Assembly: GCA_014529385.2 (NCBI GenBank)
Contig: CM043962.1
Location: 39,909,098 to 39,973,097 of the forward strand
Source of the DNA: Adiantum capillus-veneris
Taxonomy: Eukaryota; Streptophyta; Polypodiopsida; Polypodiales; Pteridaceae
Direction of reading: 5' to 3'
DNA: 64,000 bases
In this document: piece after piece, positions 48,788-60,172 of the stretch
Numbering within the stretch: the first letter of the stretch is position 1
Layout: every line of letters starts with the position of its first letter
Made by a program: the position numbers and the translations under genes
The notes under the pieces: model-generated
Seen by the model: the letters and a program-made list of their open reading frames with translations, nothing else
The model's database searches: none
Told to the model about the DNA's origin: nothing

Positions 48788-49822
48788 CTATGTGCTAAAA
48801 GCCCATTCTGCATCAACATTAGCAACACAGTCTCCTTTCACAGAAGACTCAACAATGGATGCATTTGTAGTGGAACCAGCATTTGCAGTGGAACCACCCT
48901 CTTTCTTCTTAGCCTCTTTGGCCTTCAACTTAGGACACTGCTTGATCAAGTGATCATTAACTTTACAATAATGGCAACGCATCTTCTTTTTTCCCTTATC
49001 ACCAAAATTTCCATACGAATTGCTGCCAGCATAAGCATCAGGAATAGAAGTTTTGCCACTCGCAGCAGAGCCATAAGAAGTGGTTGCATTGCTGTTACCA
49101 CCCTTTCTTTGAGAAGCAATAAAAGCCTATTCAACTGCACGCTACCTAGTCCTGTTTTTTCTAGAAAGTGACTCTTGCAACAGCAATGTGCATAATGCAT
49201 CAAACTTGAAAACTTCAGGATTTCCTTGGGTCATCAGTCTCCAAGTACTAGCAAAAGTCTGGTAGGAATCTGGTAAGGCATCAAGAACAGTCTGCACAAG
49301 GGAACTATCTGAAATGACTTCACTTGCAGAAATAAGTTGCTCATTGATATCCTTGACACTAGCAAGGAAAGTGTCCATATCATCTTCCTCATGCATAATC
49401 TTCGACTCCAGCTCTTTACGCAGCAAAGCAACTTTAGCCTCATTGCGACTTAAATAAAGACCAGCAAAAATATCCCAAGCCTATTTTGCAGATTTTGTTG
49501 AACGGATGTGAGGAACAATGGTGCACTTCACAGACAACACAATCAATGCACGAGCCTGTGCATCTTTTACATCCCAACAAGATTGTTCTGCCGTAGGCAA
49601 AACAACTCTAATAGCAGCAATCCTTGCAGCAAGACCTGCAACATCCTCAACATCACCTACATCCTCAGAACCAGGACGTACATCAATGCCCTGCACAATA
49701 TTCCAAACGCCCTTTGTCACAAGAACATGTTGCATCACGTAAGCCCACATAGGGTAATTGTCCCCATCCAACCTGTCCTCAGCAACAAACATCTTGAACA
49801 CATCTGTGTTGTTGTCAGCCAT
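48788..49822 (-). pseudogene. Copia gag with CCHC knuckle, a few stops
   Basis: ATG 49822 opens MADNNTDVFKMFVAEDRLDG, open to a stop at 49481 (134 codons). It continues in frame past it (KVALLRKELESKIMHEEDDM ... FASTWRLMTQGNPEVF) to a stop near 49142, then to the zinc knuckle CHYCKVNDHLIKQC at about 48970-48940 (CX2CX4HX4C) and KAKEAKKKEGG. Only two or three stops separate the pieces. Gag would form particles. It resembles UBN2-type gag of plant Copia elements by its LDGDNYPMWAYVMQH start. Confidence 0.85.
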
Positions 49823-50184
49823 GGTAAATGATGCACCTGATGTGAAAACTGCCCGAAAAGAGGAGAAATGAAGCAGGAACAACACGTGCTATATAGCACA
49901 AACCCTAGAAGACTGTAAGGCACCTGTTATGCAAAAAATGGCACTGATAGAAATTCTGCACAAAATGACGAAATAGCCTGTGCAGACATGCCTATAGTGG
50001 AAACGAAGGCCGAAAGGAGCCCGAATCAAAAATTTGAGCAGACTGAGCTCTACGAGCACACCCGAAATATTTGTCGACCTACGAACGCTCGCCAAATCTC
50101 ACTGTAAACGGAGAAAGTGAGTAAGCGTGTGCTGGAGCAGCAAGCGACTAAGCTCGGTAGGATGTAACCTGCTCTAATACCAAT

Positions 50185-50412
50185 TGTTTGAATTAGGGTT
50201 GCAGAGAAATGCACACAGCTTGGAGAAGATGAAGGAAGCTCAAGGCACATAATAGAGAGTGTGTTACTTAGTGTGCAATGGAAAGATAGATAGCCCTAGA
50301 GTGATGGGCGTATATACAATGCTCGGGGGAAAAAACCTCCTAAAGAGGGAAAAAAATGCCCCGGTGGTCCTAGTGTGTTCACACACATCACTACCCCATG
50401 TATATGGTAACA
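50185..50412 (-). repeat. Copia 5' LTR
   Basis: 228 bp, TGTTTGAATTAGGG ... ATATGGTAACA on the plus strand. On the minus strand it is followed by AT and TGGTATTAGAGCAGG (50170-50182), the initiator Met tRNA primer site with one change. Confidence 0.92.
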
Positions 50413-50899
50413 CTATAGAGAAATCCATGGAAAGTAAGGAGGTAGGTGTTGTGTGTTGAAGTTCCTTTGTCAGCCTAGAGGTAGAATGATTCTTACTTGC
50501 CCCTTTTTCCAAGCATTGGATTTTAGTCTCCTATGTATAGGTCAGAGAAGCCACATGAAATTTACTCCAGAAAAGGTTTTTTAGTAAAATAAGGGTGGAG
50601 AGAGTATGTAGGCCCATCAAGAAGGTAGATGGAGAGTGGGGAGTTGGTAGGAATAAAGATATCCCTTGGGTGGTAATAGCCAAAACACATATGCACGTCC
50701 CACTTCTCCTATGAGGGCTAAAAGGTTTGAAAAGATTCTTTTTATTAGCATGTATTGGGGGCTTAGGCCTAAGGAAATGTGAGTGAGAAATATAGATGGA
50801 GAAAGAGAGGCCCTCCACCACCTATAGTAGAACAATAAGATATGTCATTATTGGGGACACTAGGCAACCCAATAGGGGTCCTAGTGCCCTCCAATTCGA
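50413..50899 (-). other. Likely 3' region of the second PLE
   Basis: Open pieces on the minus strand (50821-50531: HANKKNLFKPFSPHRRSGTC and following) may be C-terminal coding relic or 3' UTR. No endonuclease motif. Ends at the Copia LTR. Confidence 0.4.
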
Positions 50900-52176
50900 A
50901 TTAAATCCAAAATGATTTGGGCTTTGCAAGCATGTGTTGAAGGAGAGAAATTTTTAAGGTACCCTCTACTGATTCCATAGCTTTTCTCTTTCAAGGCTGT
51001 TTTGGCAAAATGCATTAACAACTGATTTTATGTTGTTAGCAGCATCAAGGGGTAGGTATTGCAAAAGAGGATAGGTTTCAATTGAGCCAACCCAATGGCC
51101 TATTACTCGATCTTTTTAGAAATTTGATCGTGTGCAAAAAGGCTACTTTCCTTATTGGCCAGATGTTTAGTAAGTTTACCATTAGAGATATAGAGCTGAA
51201 GGTTAAGAAAAGTAGTGGAAAAACCTTTTATTTTCTCAATCGAGAGGCAATTAGGATTAGATTTTGTGATGATCCAAAAAGTAAGTAGAATCAATTGAAT
51301 TTACTAGAAGAATGTCATCAAAGTATCAAAAAGGTGTACCAAGATTGTTTAAAGTAAGAAGCGATGCATGTAATGTTAGGTTTTTTGCTATGAAGTTAAA
51401 CTCCAAGGAATGGAGATAAAGGTTGCACCATAAAGTGGAGCATGCCAACCCCATAGGTATCTCGTGGGTTTGTCGATAGACAAACCCAAAACATTGCACA
51501 AACATGTTTTGGATGAGCCAAGTATTAAGCTCTAGGACCCCTTTTTCTCAAAAGGACAAACAGACAAACCTGATTTGACCAAGAACCTTCCATGCATTTG
51601 GAGGGTAGCTTTCTGAAAGATATGAATTCCTCTTGGTTTACTGAAAAAAAATAGTTATAAGTTTGTTTATGTAGGAAATCAACCCATTCCCCCTAAATGA
51701 GGTATGTTTTCATAACACTTCTTTACATCTCATGAGCAAAGAATGGATGCATTTTTTGGGAGGTTGAGAATGCATTCATAAACTGAATCTACAATCCACC
51801 AAGATTGAAGGTGTATATTGTAACAAAGGAGGGCTCTTTGGTTAAGATTCCTTGCTCTAGATTTTAGAGTGGGAATGCAAATTTTTAACTAGCATGCCAT
51901 GAGTAAAGAAACATCAGAATAACAACACATTGATCCACAAGTTATCCATCTAAAAGATGCCTTATGGAGCTTGTAGATGGCAGTTAAGTAAGGTAGGGAT
52001 CTGTGTAGAGGAGAAAGATGTGAAGTTAAAAAAGCATAGATAGAATCAAGAGTCCGTTCAATATCTAATTGAGAGGGTTCGAAATCCGAACCTTGTATGC
52101 ACTTAAGTACTTTATTAGAGACGAACTTTTTACAAATTAGAATTGGATTGTTTGCCACTTTTTCTATGCTAGTGAT
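50900..52176 (-). pseudogene. Penelope-like reverse transcriptase of the second element
   Basis: From the Copia junction on the minus strand: IEKVANNPILICKKFVSNKV, LPYLTAIYKLHKASFRWIT (about 51990-51960), then after a stop at 51889 WWIVDSVYECILNLPKN and DVKKCYENIP with the first catalytic Asp at about 51729. PMGLACSTLWCNLYLHSLEF follows at about 51475-51385, and YFDDILLV with its Asp pair at 51319-51314. The thumb lies at 51294-51103 (NPNCLSIEKIKGFSTTF, SNGKLTKHLANKESSLF), then HFAKTALKEKSYGISRGYL near 50980. About six stops or shifts. Confidence 0.75.
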
Positions 52177-52389
52177 TGTGAGAGCGCAAATGCGGTGCGT
52201 GTGCGGAGAGTGAGAAGGAAAGAGAGAGAGAACACACAGGATGTGGGTGGAGCTCCCAAATCTCACTGTATGAGCACAATGTGAGAGTGAGTGAGAGCTC
52301 CTTATTCTTTGTATGTATAAAGAATAAGGAGATAAATGTGGGTGACTGGACACTTCCCGACGGACACGGGCAAAGCATGGTGAGGCACA
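52177..52389 (-). repeat. LTR (3') of the nested Copia remnant
   Basis: 213 bp, TGTGAGAGCGCAAATGCGG ... GTGAGGCACA on the plus strand, with a short GA run. Confidence 0.82.
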
Positions 52390-52474
52390 ACTTCCCACTA
52401 AAGGCTGTGCGCCGATAAGTGGCGAGAAGACTAGCCTACAACTAGTATATACAAGAGGTGAGAGAAGACGACTC

Positions 52475-53640
52475 TCAACCTATGCCCACTGGCTCACTCC
52501 AAACACATGAGTGCATCTGTAACCGCTCTAGTCTAGATGCAACATGCATACCACTAGGGCTAGGGCTATGATGACACTCCTGATGCAGGTATCGAGTGAA
52601 AAACTGCATGGCTCCACAATGCACAATGCCAATGTCAGGCATCGCACAACTGAAAACTCCCATTGCAAATTTACCAAACGCGTAAGCAAGATTAGGTCTC
52701 GAGACCAAAAGGTCAGACATGAGAGACCCGAAAGCCGATGAAACATGCACTATGTGTGCCAACCTATCCCTATCAGCAACCTCAGTGCCATATGCATCCT
52801 CATCAGGAACCACTTGACTATGCATCACCATGTCAGCATCATCGTCTGGCAAAGGCATATCTACTAAGAATGACTACAAAACTAAAAAATCAACACCACT
52901 GTTATCACCACAGATGTTTGAAGGACATTGTCACCCTCAAACATATTAGACACATCATATAACAATGCATCAACCTCTGGCTCAAATGATGTCACCTCAA
53001 CTGATGACTGACCAAGTTGTGCATCCCCAAAGATACCACTGTCTGCGTGAACGTCACAACAAGACAAATGCACAACCTGCTCTCCATACATCACATCTGT
53101 AAAAGAGACACACCTCGTCTCTCGCTCCAAACATGGCTTTAAATACACAAAGACTACATCATCTCGTGTGTCAGAATTATGCAAAGGGTATACCAGACCA
53201 CTCGTAGCACCTCTGGTTATCACTAGTGATGCCCTATGCATCTGAAATGACCGCTCTCTAAGCAGTACACAATGTACACTACTCTGCAACAACTGACGCA
53301 CTGAAATGAGACTCTAGCTGAGCCCTGGTACATAACGTACATCTCGTAGCGTAAGCAATGCACTACTAGGTAAAGACATGCATACATCTCCAACACCCTC
53401 TATGTCTTATGCTGAACCTTCAGCAAACTGCACACAACCAAGTCTCCCACTAGAGAAGGAGCAAAACAAATCACGACGTGGTGTCACATGAAAAACTACA
53501 TGCTCTTCTAGTAGAAAACGCGTAGACAATATGCTATCCCAAGAAACAAAGTAGTCTGAAGGCAAGCTAGACTCAAAAGTGACATGCCCATCATATGCAT
53601 ACTCTCTAGCATCTGTCCTCATAGTAGCACCATGCATCTG
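52475..53640 (-). pseudogene. Copia protease/pre-integrase and RT-tail relic
   Basis: 53637-53407 (HVTFESSLPSDYFVSWDSIL), then after a stop LTLRDVRYVPGLS and 53301-52882 (LISVRQLLQSSVHCVLLRER ... TSGLVYPLHN) follow the protease to pre-integrase order of Copia. 52858-52475 includes RPNLAYAFGKFAMGVF and FFTRYL, like the end of RT. The middle is missing or unrecognisable. Non-functional. Confidence 0.6.
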
Positions 53641-55025
53641 CCTCTTCTGCTACCTCATACACCTGAAGCAATGGCACCTAATATGCCAACATGTCAGTCA
53701 CGATTGTGAGAGAGAATCACCTCTAACCAAAAGTGTCTCCATATCCATGCCAAAATTATGGCAAACAATGCTCGAGATCACAACTCCCCCACCCGAGAGC
53801 AAGCCATTGTCTCAAGCTAAGAGGTGAGCAAATAGTCAAGCTCACTAGCCTTTGCAATAGCCTCTCCTCACTCCTATGAGAGTGTACAAGAACATTACTG
53901 TGTCCAAACTGACATAACCTGTCAAAGTGAGAGTAAACACTCGATCATTGTCAAAGTGGGAATATATAAACCACTATACCATGAGAGAGAAAACTGGAAA
54001 TATGCATAAACCATGGCGAGAATCTGGGAAAAATTCGCCAGAGTTTCTCTGAAAACTTAGCAAAAACTCAAGTACAACCTTTACCATAAACCATAACACT
54101 ACTCAATGCCAATGAGTAGAAATGCCAAAATGGCTCCACATTTTCACATACAATGGCAATCCACACTCAACGTACATCAACGGAGTGACCGCGCATAAGC
54201 AAGCACCAAAAGAGTTGCAATCCGGAAACTTGATCAATGTGAAAACAATGCTCTCAAGAGAGTTCACCGGCACTTGAAAGTGCTCGTCAAAATGCATGTA
54301 CAATGGGCATCAACCATGTGCCATCACCATCCGCAAACCATCTGCAAAGACCATGAATCCAAGCACAAAATCACTACCAAAGTATCCTGTGAAAACTTGT
54401 GAAAGAAGCTCCAGCTGTGCTCCTAAAATCGTGTCTCTCCTCAAGAGACAGCTTCGATGGTGTGTAAACGCCTGCGTACTTCGTTGCCCAAATCTACCAA
54501 AAACCCTCAAACCACAAGCTAAAATTGCATCTTCAGCTCAGAATTTATGCACCTAACTTCGAGCACCTGCCGTGCTTCCAAAAGTGCATCAAACTCACAC
54601 ATTATGCAAAAACAGAAAACGTGCAATTTCTATATACAGTCAGTCTGAGCAGCTGAATATCAACAAAACGGTGAGGAATTTTCAAAATGTTTCTTCTACA
54701 AAGTTGTAGACCACGTCGAAATGGTAGGCACCTGGAGCAGAATTCTCAAATCTGCATTTTATAAGGAGAAAAACCAATCTGAAAACAGTGTTGTTATGCA
54801 CACAGTTTTTAGGGCAGCACCTTCACTTACACACAATCTTCCACACTCCTTTTGGAGCTTCCACAAGAGCATACATCACTCTCAATTAAGCTCACAAGAT
54901 CCCATTGCATTCTCACAAAGATTCCAAGCTTTTTTTATCTCTCCACCGTAGCCAATCTCAAGCCGCCATAGCCGAGCTTCGTCGCTTCCGTCTCGTTGAG
55001 AAGCTGTCGCACACGTGTCGCCAAA
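53641..55025 (-). other. Leader/gag region of the nested Copia remnant
   Basis: Between the primer site and the protease piece. Only short open frames (for example 54510-54310) and no knuckle or gag motif I can name. It may be untranslated or strongly decayed gag. Confidence 0.45.
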
Positions 55026-55039
55026 GCTCTAATACCGAT

Positions 55040-55080
55040 TGTGAGTGCGCGAATGCGGTGCGTGTGCGGAGAGAGAGAAG

Positions 55081-55160
<80 letters not shown>

Positions 55161-55314
55161 ACATGATGTGGGTGGAGCTCCCAAATCTTAATGTATGAGC
55201 ACAGTGTGAGAGTGAGTGAGAGCTCCTTATTCTTTGTATGTGTAAAGAATAAGGAGATAAATGTGGCCAGCCGGACACTTCCCGATGAACACGCGCAAAG
55301 CACGTTGAGGCACA
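55040..55314 (-). repeat. LTR (5') of the nested Copia remnant
   Basis: 275 bp, TGTGAGTGCGCGAATGCGG ... TTGAGGCACA on the plus strand. It is longer than its partner because its GA run has grown to about 70 bp (55086-55158). Confidence 0.85.
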
Positions 55315-55320
55315 CCGCCT

Positions 55321-57210
55321 TTACCTAACAATGATAAAGTATTGTTTTTTTACTTCCTCAATCTCTTGTAAGAGTTCACCATGCTTGTTGTGTTGTTTTT
55401 TAATTGGTAAGTAATTAAGACAATAATCGTATAATAACTTACTCGCAAAATGAAGAGAGAGATGAGCAGGAAGAATAACAAACTTGAGTGTCACAATGGC
55501 TTCAAATGCTTTTAGTAACTCGATAAAATCTTGGTGGAAGTTGGGTGGTTTTTTTATAATATGACCCAAGACATTTCTACACATTTGAGCAAGAAAAGGA
55601 TCCATGCAACCTTCAAGTGAGGAGTTTAAAACATGCCCATGATAGGAGTCAAAACCAACCAAATCAGGAGAACAAGAGTAATGATTTATACGATCTAATG
55701 TAAAAACATCCTTTGCATTACATAGGCTAACTTTTAGGGGGGCATCAAATGACCAACAAAAGATACACTCATCCCAAGAGTGAGTTGTGCTAATTCTTAA
55801 GCCAAAAATGAACATACTAAAGAAAGCTTTAATGCTAGATAAGTCTAGCAGAGGGTTAGCAAAGTGAACTGTCAAGAAAAAACCTCTATTTTTCTCTTTT
55901 GGTACCAAATGAAGACATCCATGGCGATCCCTCGCAACCTGTATCAGTCGTATAATAGTGATTTAGCAGTGGTGGCACAATTGGGGTTGAAGAGAGGGCG
56001 AGAACGAGATGGAGGGAGGGAAGGATGGGTGAGAATAGGAGGAAAGGAGGGGGAAGTTTGAGGGGTGCGATAGCTACTGACTGATTCAAAGGGTGTAGCA
56101 GAGATCTTCCTAGGTGGTTGAGTTGAATTGGAGGAGCGTTGAGGTGTGAAATGGCTTCCTCTTCCTCGAGCTTGTTTGATGTTTTCTCTTCGTGCACACT
56201 TTTGGTTGTCATGCGTTTCTCTCTCCCAAGGGTAATGGCCTGCATGATAAACTTGTGTACTCCCAAGTTTGAGTTAGCCAACGGAGGTACTTGATTGAAG
56301 AGAATTGAGAACTTTATAGCTTCTTTAACCTCTCCCTATAGAAGAGGTGTACAAGAAGGGCTTTTAAAGCCTCTTGTGCCTCCTTTGATATCCAACTCAA
56401 AAATGAGATAGTTGATTTTTGTAGAGAGGAGCTTGGGAAGAAAAGTGGTAGATGATTTAGAATCATCCAAACAGTATGATCAAACCATAACAAATTTCCA
56501 TATTTACATTGATCACCTTGGCCAACAAGTTCACATCCACATTTTAAGAAGCGCCTATGAATATTCCAAATTTGTGTGGTATAATTAGGCTCTCTGTCAG
56601 AAGTGGAGATAACTCCTTTTACCCCAATAACACACCCATAAGATGCCTTGCATGTATTATTCTCAAAGCAAGACATAGTAAACGAGGTAGCCATGAGAGA
56701 ATTCTCTACGATGTTAGAAGAGCTGGAATCAACAATTTGTTGTAAACCAATTTTCATGGCTTCCTTGTCTATGCTATTGAGAACGGTAAGGAGAAAACCT
56801 CCTGTGATGGGTGCCACAAGTGTAAAATTTCCAAGCGTCCAAGGTTTATGTTGAGCATCTCCCAAGAGTACTTCCAAGAACCGAGAAAGTATAAATGGGT
56901 CATTATAAGTTTCAAAAGGTTTCTTGTGGAGGTTGAGTTGAGGACTTAGGAGGGTGAAGCTTTGAGTAGCTGTTTGTTGTTCTTCTTCATCAAGGTCAGC
57001 AGGTACAAGAGAGCTGCAAGTCTCTGTTGGAGGTGACATAGAAACATTGTAGTAGTTGTTTAGAAGATGCCTCTTGTGTTGTCGCAACAAAGGGTCATTG
57101 CGTAAAGTCTTCCCATGAGCATCCATGAAGCATCTCATCACATTAGGTGATTGCTCCAGCCAGTCCTTGTGATCTCATTCATCCGCTTCGGTGATAGCTT
57201 TTAGGTTCAT
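55321..57210 (-). pseudogene. N-terminal region of the second PLE, about 620 codons, few breaks
   Basis: Starts at ATG 57210 (MNLKAITEADE, a stop, then DHKDWLEQSPNVMRCFMDAH). 57141-56314 is open for 275 codons. A 1-bp shift near 56330 moves to 56281-55886 (VHKFIMQAITLGREKRMTTK). A return shift leads to 55908-55321, which ends PPNFHQDFIELLKAFEAI ... LLQEIEEVKKQYFIIVR at the Copia LTR. Long open runs over 1.9 kb argue for real coding sequence. There are several Cys/His pairs (MSCFENNTCKASYGC; LKCGCELVGQGDQC), maybe a zinc site, but no family I can name. Inference: N-terminal extension of the RT protein. Confidence 0.6.
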
Positions 57211-57302
57211 AGAGAGCTCTCAAAGCCGTGTAACTGCTACCTGAGGGTGCTTGCGCCCCTACTTGGGTTAACACCTACTTGGTGGTAGACACCAATTTCA
57301 CA

Positions 57303-57303
57303 G

Positions 57304-57339
<36 letters not shown>

Positions 57340-57457
57340 ATTTTAAATTCGTAGGAATGTATCCCAAGAGACCTCAATCTATCCGACGAGAGTTGAACTC
57401 AAGACCTGTTATATAAGAGGCAAATGGCATAACCAATCTACCACACTTGGGTGATAG
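57303..57457 (-). mobile_element. tRNA-derived SINE with (CT)n tail, family B, copy 2
   Basis: Minus strand: CTATCACCCAAGTGTGGTAG, A box GTGGTAGATTGGTTATGCC, B box GGTCTTGAGTTCAACTCTC, then GAGGTCTCTTGGGATACATT and a (CT)n tail (the GA run at 57308-57335). Same order as 15661-15823. Its B box is the better match to GGTTCGANTCC-type sequence. Confidence 0.75.
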
Positions 57458-57510
57458 AAAGGTTATACCATTTTCCTCTTCTTATTAACACACTCACACA
57501 CCCACACACA

Positions 57511-57715
<205 letters not shown>

Positions 57716-57829
57716 AACCACCTACTTGGGGCCAAACACCAATTTGAGAGAGAAGAAGAAGCGATAAAGTCAGGAAATTTCGACAGAGATCTTGACCTTT
57801 TGGCCTCAACCTCCTTGGGACATTATCAT

Positions 57830-59340
57830 TGATATCCACTTGCACATTGCAATTGAGTCTGGCATTGCAATGAGTGTACTTAGTTAATAGCCATGCTTTT
57901 CCTTCACATTGCATGAAGTGAAGGGCCGAGAGCACAAAGTGGAGGGTCAAGATGGTAAGAGATGGCTCATAGTACAAAGGTGAGGGAGAAGGCTAATGAG
58001 ACATGTCATGGAAGAGGCCCAGAAGAGGTAACAAAATGTGCACCTAAACCATTACATGTGACAAGAATGTTGCCCCTAGAAATATAAGGTAGATCATTAG
58101 AAATTTTGTGGAATCTGCTTGCAAAATGGCAAAGGATTGCATGTCACAAACATAGTAGTTGGACTATCTTTAACTTCGGTAAGCTAATCTTTTTAGCTTT
58201 GGAGATGAAGAGAAATATCTAAATACAGAAATTTGTACAGATTTGGCATGACAATAGATAGATGGAGGCATATGTATAGGGATAAATAGATAAACCTATG
58301 CAAGAAACAACAAACTTAGAGAATCACGTAGACAATGATTGTGATAAACAAATAGATCATGGCACTAAATTGGAGGATGTAAAAAGATAAGCACATCAAT
58401 GGTTGTTGGAGATAAAATAATGTTTTTTTGTGTGTAATTTCTTCAAATCCATGTATGCTTCCCTTATGGAAAGCATGAATTGGGGGAAGGGGGGGGGGGG
58501 TTTGCAGGGTTACATGTCAGGGAAAGGGTAATATGACTAATTTATAGCTTTGGAGATGAGGAGAAATAGCTCAATATATAAATTTGTAGACAAATTTGAC
58601 ATGATGATAGATAAACAAATAAACAAAGAAAACCATAGAAGTGATGCATATAGATACATACAAGGAATAATAGACCTAGATAATTGGCTGGAGAATTATT
58701 TTGGTAAACCAATAGACACGTGGGTAGATTGACCATAGAGAATAATAAGTGGGAAGATGGATCAACCAATACAAGTAGTACCTATTTGAAGGATAAAGCC
58801 AAAAGGGATCCAAATAAAGATACTAATACTTACAGCCTCAAGCCTTCTTTAGAGATGTTTATTCTCATGTCCTTCATGCACATTGCAATCTAGACCTGCA
58901 TTACAATCAAAATACTTACTTAATAATAGGCATTTGCATGTTAAAAACCGTGATTTGGTATAGCATGCCTCATGAGGAGACTTTGGAATGACACACCTCA
59001 AACACGTTGCACCGCTTGAAGTCTAGAAAATAAGCTGGAGGGTCAAGTTGATAGAAGATGGCTCACAATTCAAAGTTGACGGCTCAGACCAAACAAACAT
59101 ATTTTGGAAGAGGTAAAATAATTTGCATCTAAAACATGACAAGTGATGCAGATGTTCTCCTTAGTAAATGTGACGAAGATGCTCCAGTCATGTCAGAATT
59201 TGCTTGCAAAAAGTCCAAGTCTAATTTTCTTTTGACACTGTATTGGAGGATGAGAATAATAAGCACATCTATGGATGAAATATACATTTTTGTGCAATTT
59301 CTCTCTTTCTATGCTTCCTTTGTGCAAAGTGCGACTTTTT
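57830..59340. repeat. Diverged long duplication
   Basis: Segments of 57830-58475 recur at 58540-58740 (GCTTTGGAGATGAAGAGAAAT against GCTTTGGAGATGAGGAGAAA types) and at 58866-59335 (TGCACATTGCAAT, GGAGGGTCAAG, AAGCACATC..TGG, and ATGCTTCC blocks). Divergence is high, so the copies are old. No gene seen. A G run is at about 58491-58501. Confidence 0.6.
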
Positions 59341-59360
59341 CAAATGACGTGGTTGTAAGA

Positions 59361-59362
<2 letters not shown>

Positions 59363-59431
<69 letters not shown>
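59363..59431 (+). repeat. (GT)n microsatellite, about 34 units
   Basis: A pure GT run. The open frames reading through it on both strands are artefacts of the repeat. Confidence 0.95.
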
Positions 59432-59432
<1 letters not shown>

Positions 59433-59873
59433 ACATATGCGTCAAACATATGTTTCTTTCCATCACTCTATATCTACAAACCTCTGATGAAGCCGAAGAC
59501 AATAGAGTACAATAGACCAGTTGATCTTGACCACTCGTAGATAGATACATGGTCTTTAGACTGCACAAAAGAAGAGGGAGCCACAACCATGCCAATTCAC
59601 ACTGCTCGGAATGGATTCACGCAGTAAAATGTCAACTCAAAATCTCAATAGGTGGCATGGCACCTCGTTCAATACCAACATCTCACGCTGAAAAGCTGCC
59701 CGCCCTTCTTCACATTTTGGTGGTCCCACGCCTTTGTAATTTTGTCATATTGGATTATGCCAGCGCATATCCATGCCCCTACCTGCCATGTTCTTCCATG
59801 CAGTTTGAACGCTGCCATATACTCTTCAATGCAGTCCAAATTTGCAACGAACAGAGAACTCTAGTAGGACTAA
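59432..59873. other. Non-coding, nothing recognised
   Basis: Open frames at 59549-59878 and 59652-59864 overlap in different frames and show no domain. Confidence 0.5.
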
Positions 59874-60172
59874 CTTGAGGCTTTCTGGGGTGTGTGTGAT
59901 TTAGTTTAAACGCTCTAGACCAAGTGCAAGTGTGTTTCGACGAAAGGGCATTGCCTTTGAGGACTTAAATTACCCTTCCGTCTACTAAGATCTTTGCAGG
60001 AAACCTTAGGATGGGTGAGAGTGGTAACAAATCTAGCTTGAGGCTTTCTAGAGTGTGTTTAATTTAGTTCAAACGCTCTAGACCAAGTGTAAGTGTGTTT
60101 TGACGAAAGAGCAATGCCTTTGAGGACTTAAATTACCCTTCCGCCTACTAAGCTCTTTGTAGAAACCTTAGA
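59874..60172 (+). repeat. Imperfect tandem pair of about 136 bp with spacer
   Basis: 59874-60010 and 60037-60171 share CTTGAGGCTTTCT, AAACGCTCTAGACCAAGTG and GAGGACTTAAATTACCCTTC, at more than 85% identity by eye. The hAT element starts just after the second copy. Confidence 0.85.

Larger units (their letters stand above)
45304..50412 (-). mobile_element. Ty1/Copia retrotransposon with nested solo LTR
   Basis: Minus-strand element: 5' LTR 50412-50185, primer site just inside, gag from 49822, protease, integrase, RT and RNase H, polypurine tract (AGGGGGGATT, 45531-45540) and 3' LTR 45530-45304. It is the family of the edge element at 1-904. The integrase-RT junction is deleted, and a 764-bp solo LTR (46565-47328) interrupts RT. 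The outer flanks (CTGAT left, CTATA right) do not match. Left flank is MULE and right flank is PLE sequence, so the element may be a product of recombination between two insertions. Confidence 0.92.
52177..55314 (-). mobile_element. Deleted Copia-type element, nested in the second PLE
   Basis: Two LTRs (52177-52389 and 55040-55314) flank a 2.65-kb interior on the minus strand. The 5' LTR (right) is followed by ATCGGTATTAGAGC at about 55039-55026, an initiator Met tRNA primer site. The interior keeps a gag/protease to pre-integrase piece and an RT tail, with most of integrase and RT gone. Flanks do not form a target duplication (GTGAT left, CCGCC right), though both are PLE coding sequence on the same strand in the right order. 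Confidence 0.8.
50413..57210 (-). mobile_element. Second Penelope-like element, split by a nested Copia remnant
   Basis: Minus-strand coding relic: N-terminal ORF chain 57210-55321, then (after the Copia element 55314-52177) the RT from 52176 to about 50900, then 3' sequence to 50413. The RT is unlike the one at 27-29 kb: KVANNPILICKKF, LTAIYKLHKASFRWIT, DVKKCYENIP, PMGLACSTLWCNLYL, YFDDILLV and a thumb with LSIEKIKGFSTTFLNLQLYI. I recall this organisation from PLE-type RTs of algae, oomycetes and some plants. No GIY-YIG domain was found on either side. Confidence 0.7.

Noticed and set aside
54935-55315. Minus-strand ORFs in the 5' LTR of the nested Copia
   Set aside because: Most residues come from the GA run, and the rest is LTR sequence.
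57340-57457. tRNA gene on the minus strand
   Set aside because: Same reason: boxes only, no cloverleaf, repeated elsewhere with a CT tail.
59136-59595. Open frames through the GT repeat
   Set aside because: Low-complexity artefact with no domain on either strand.
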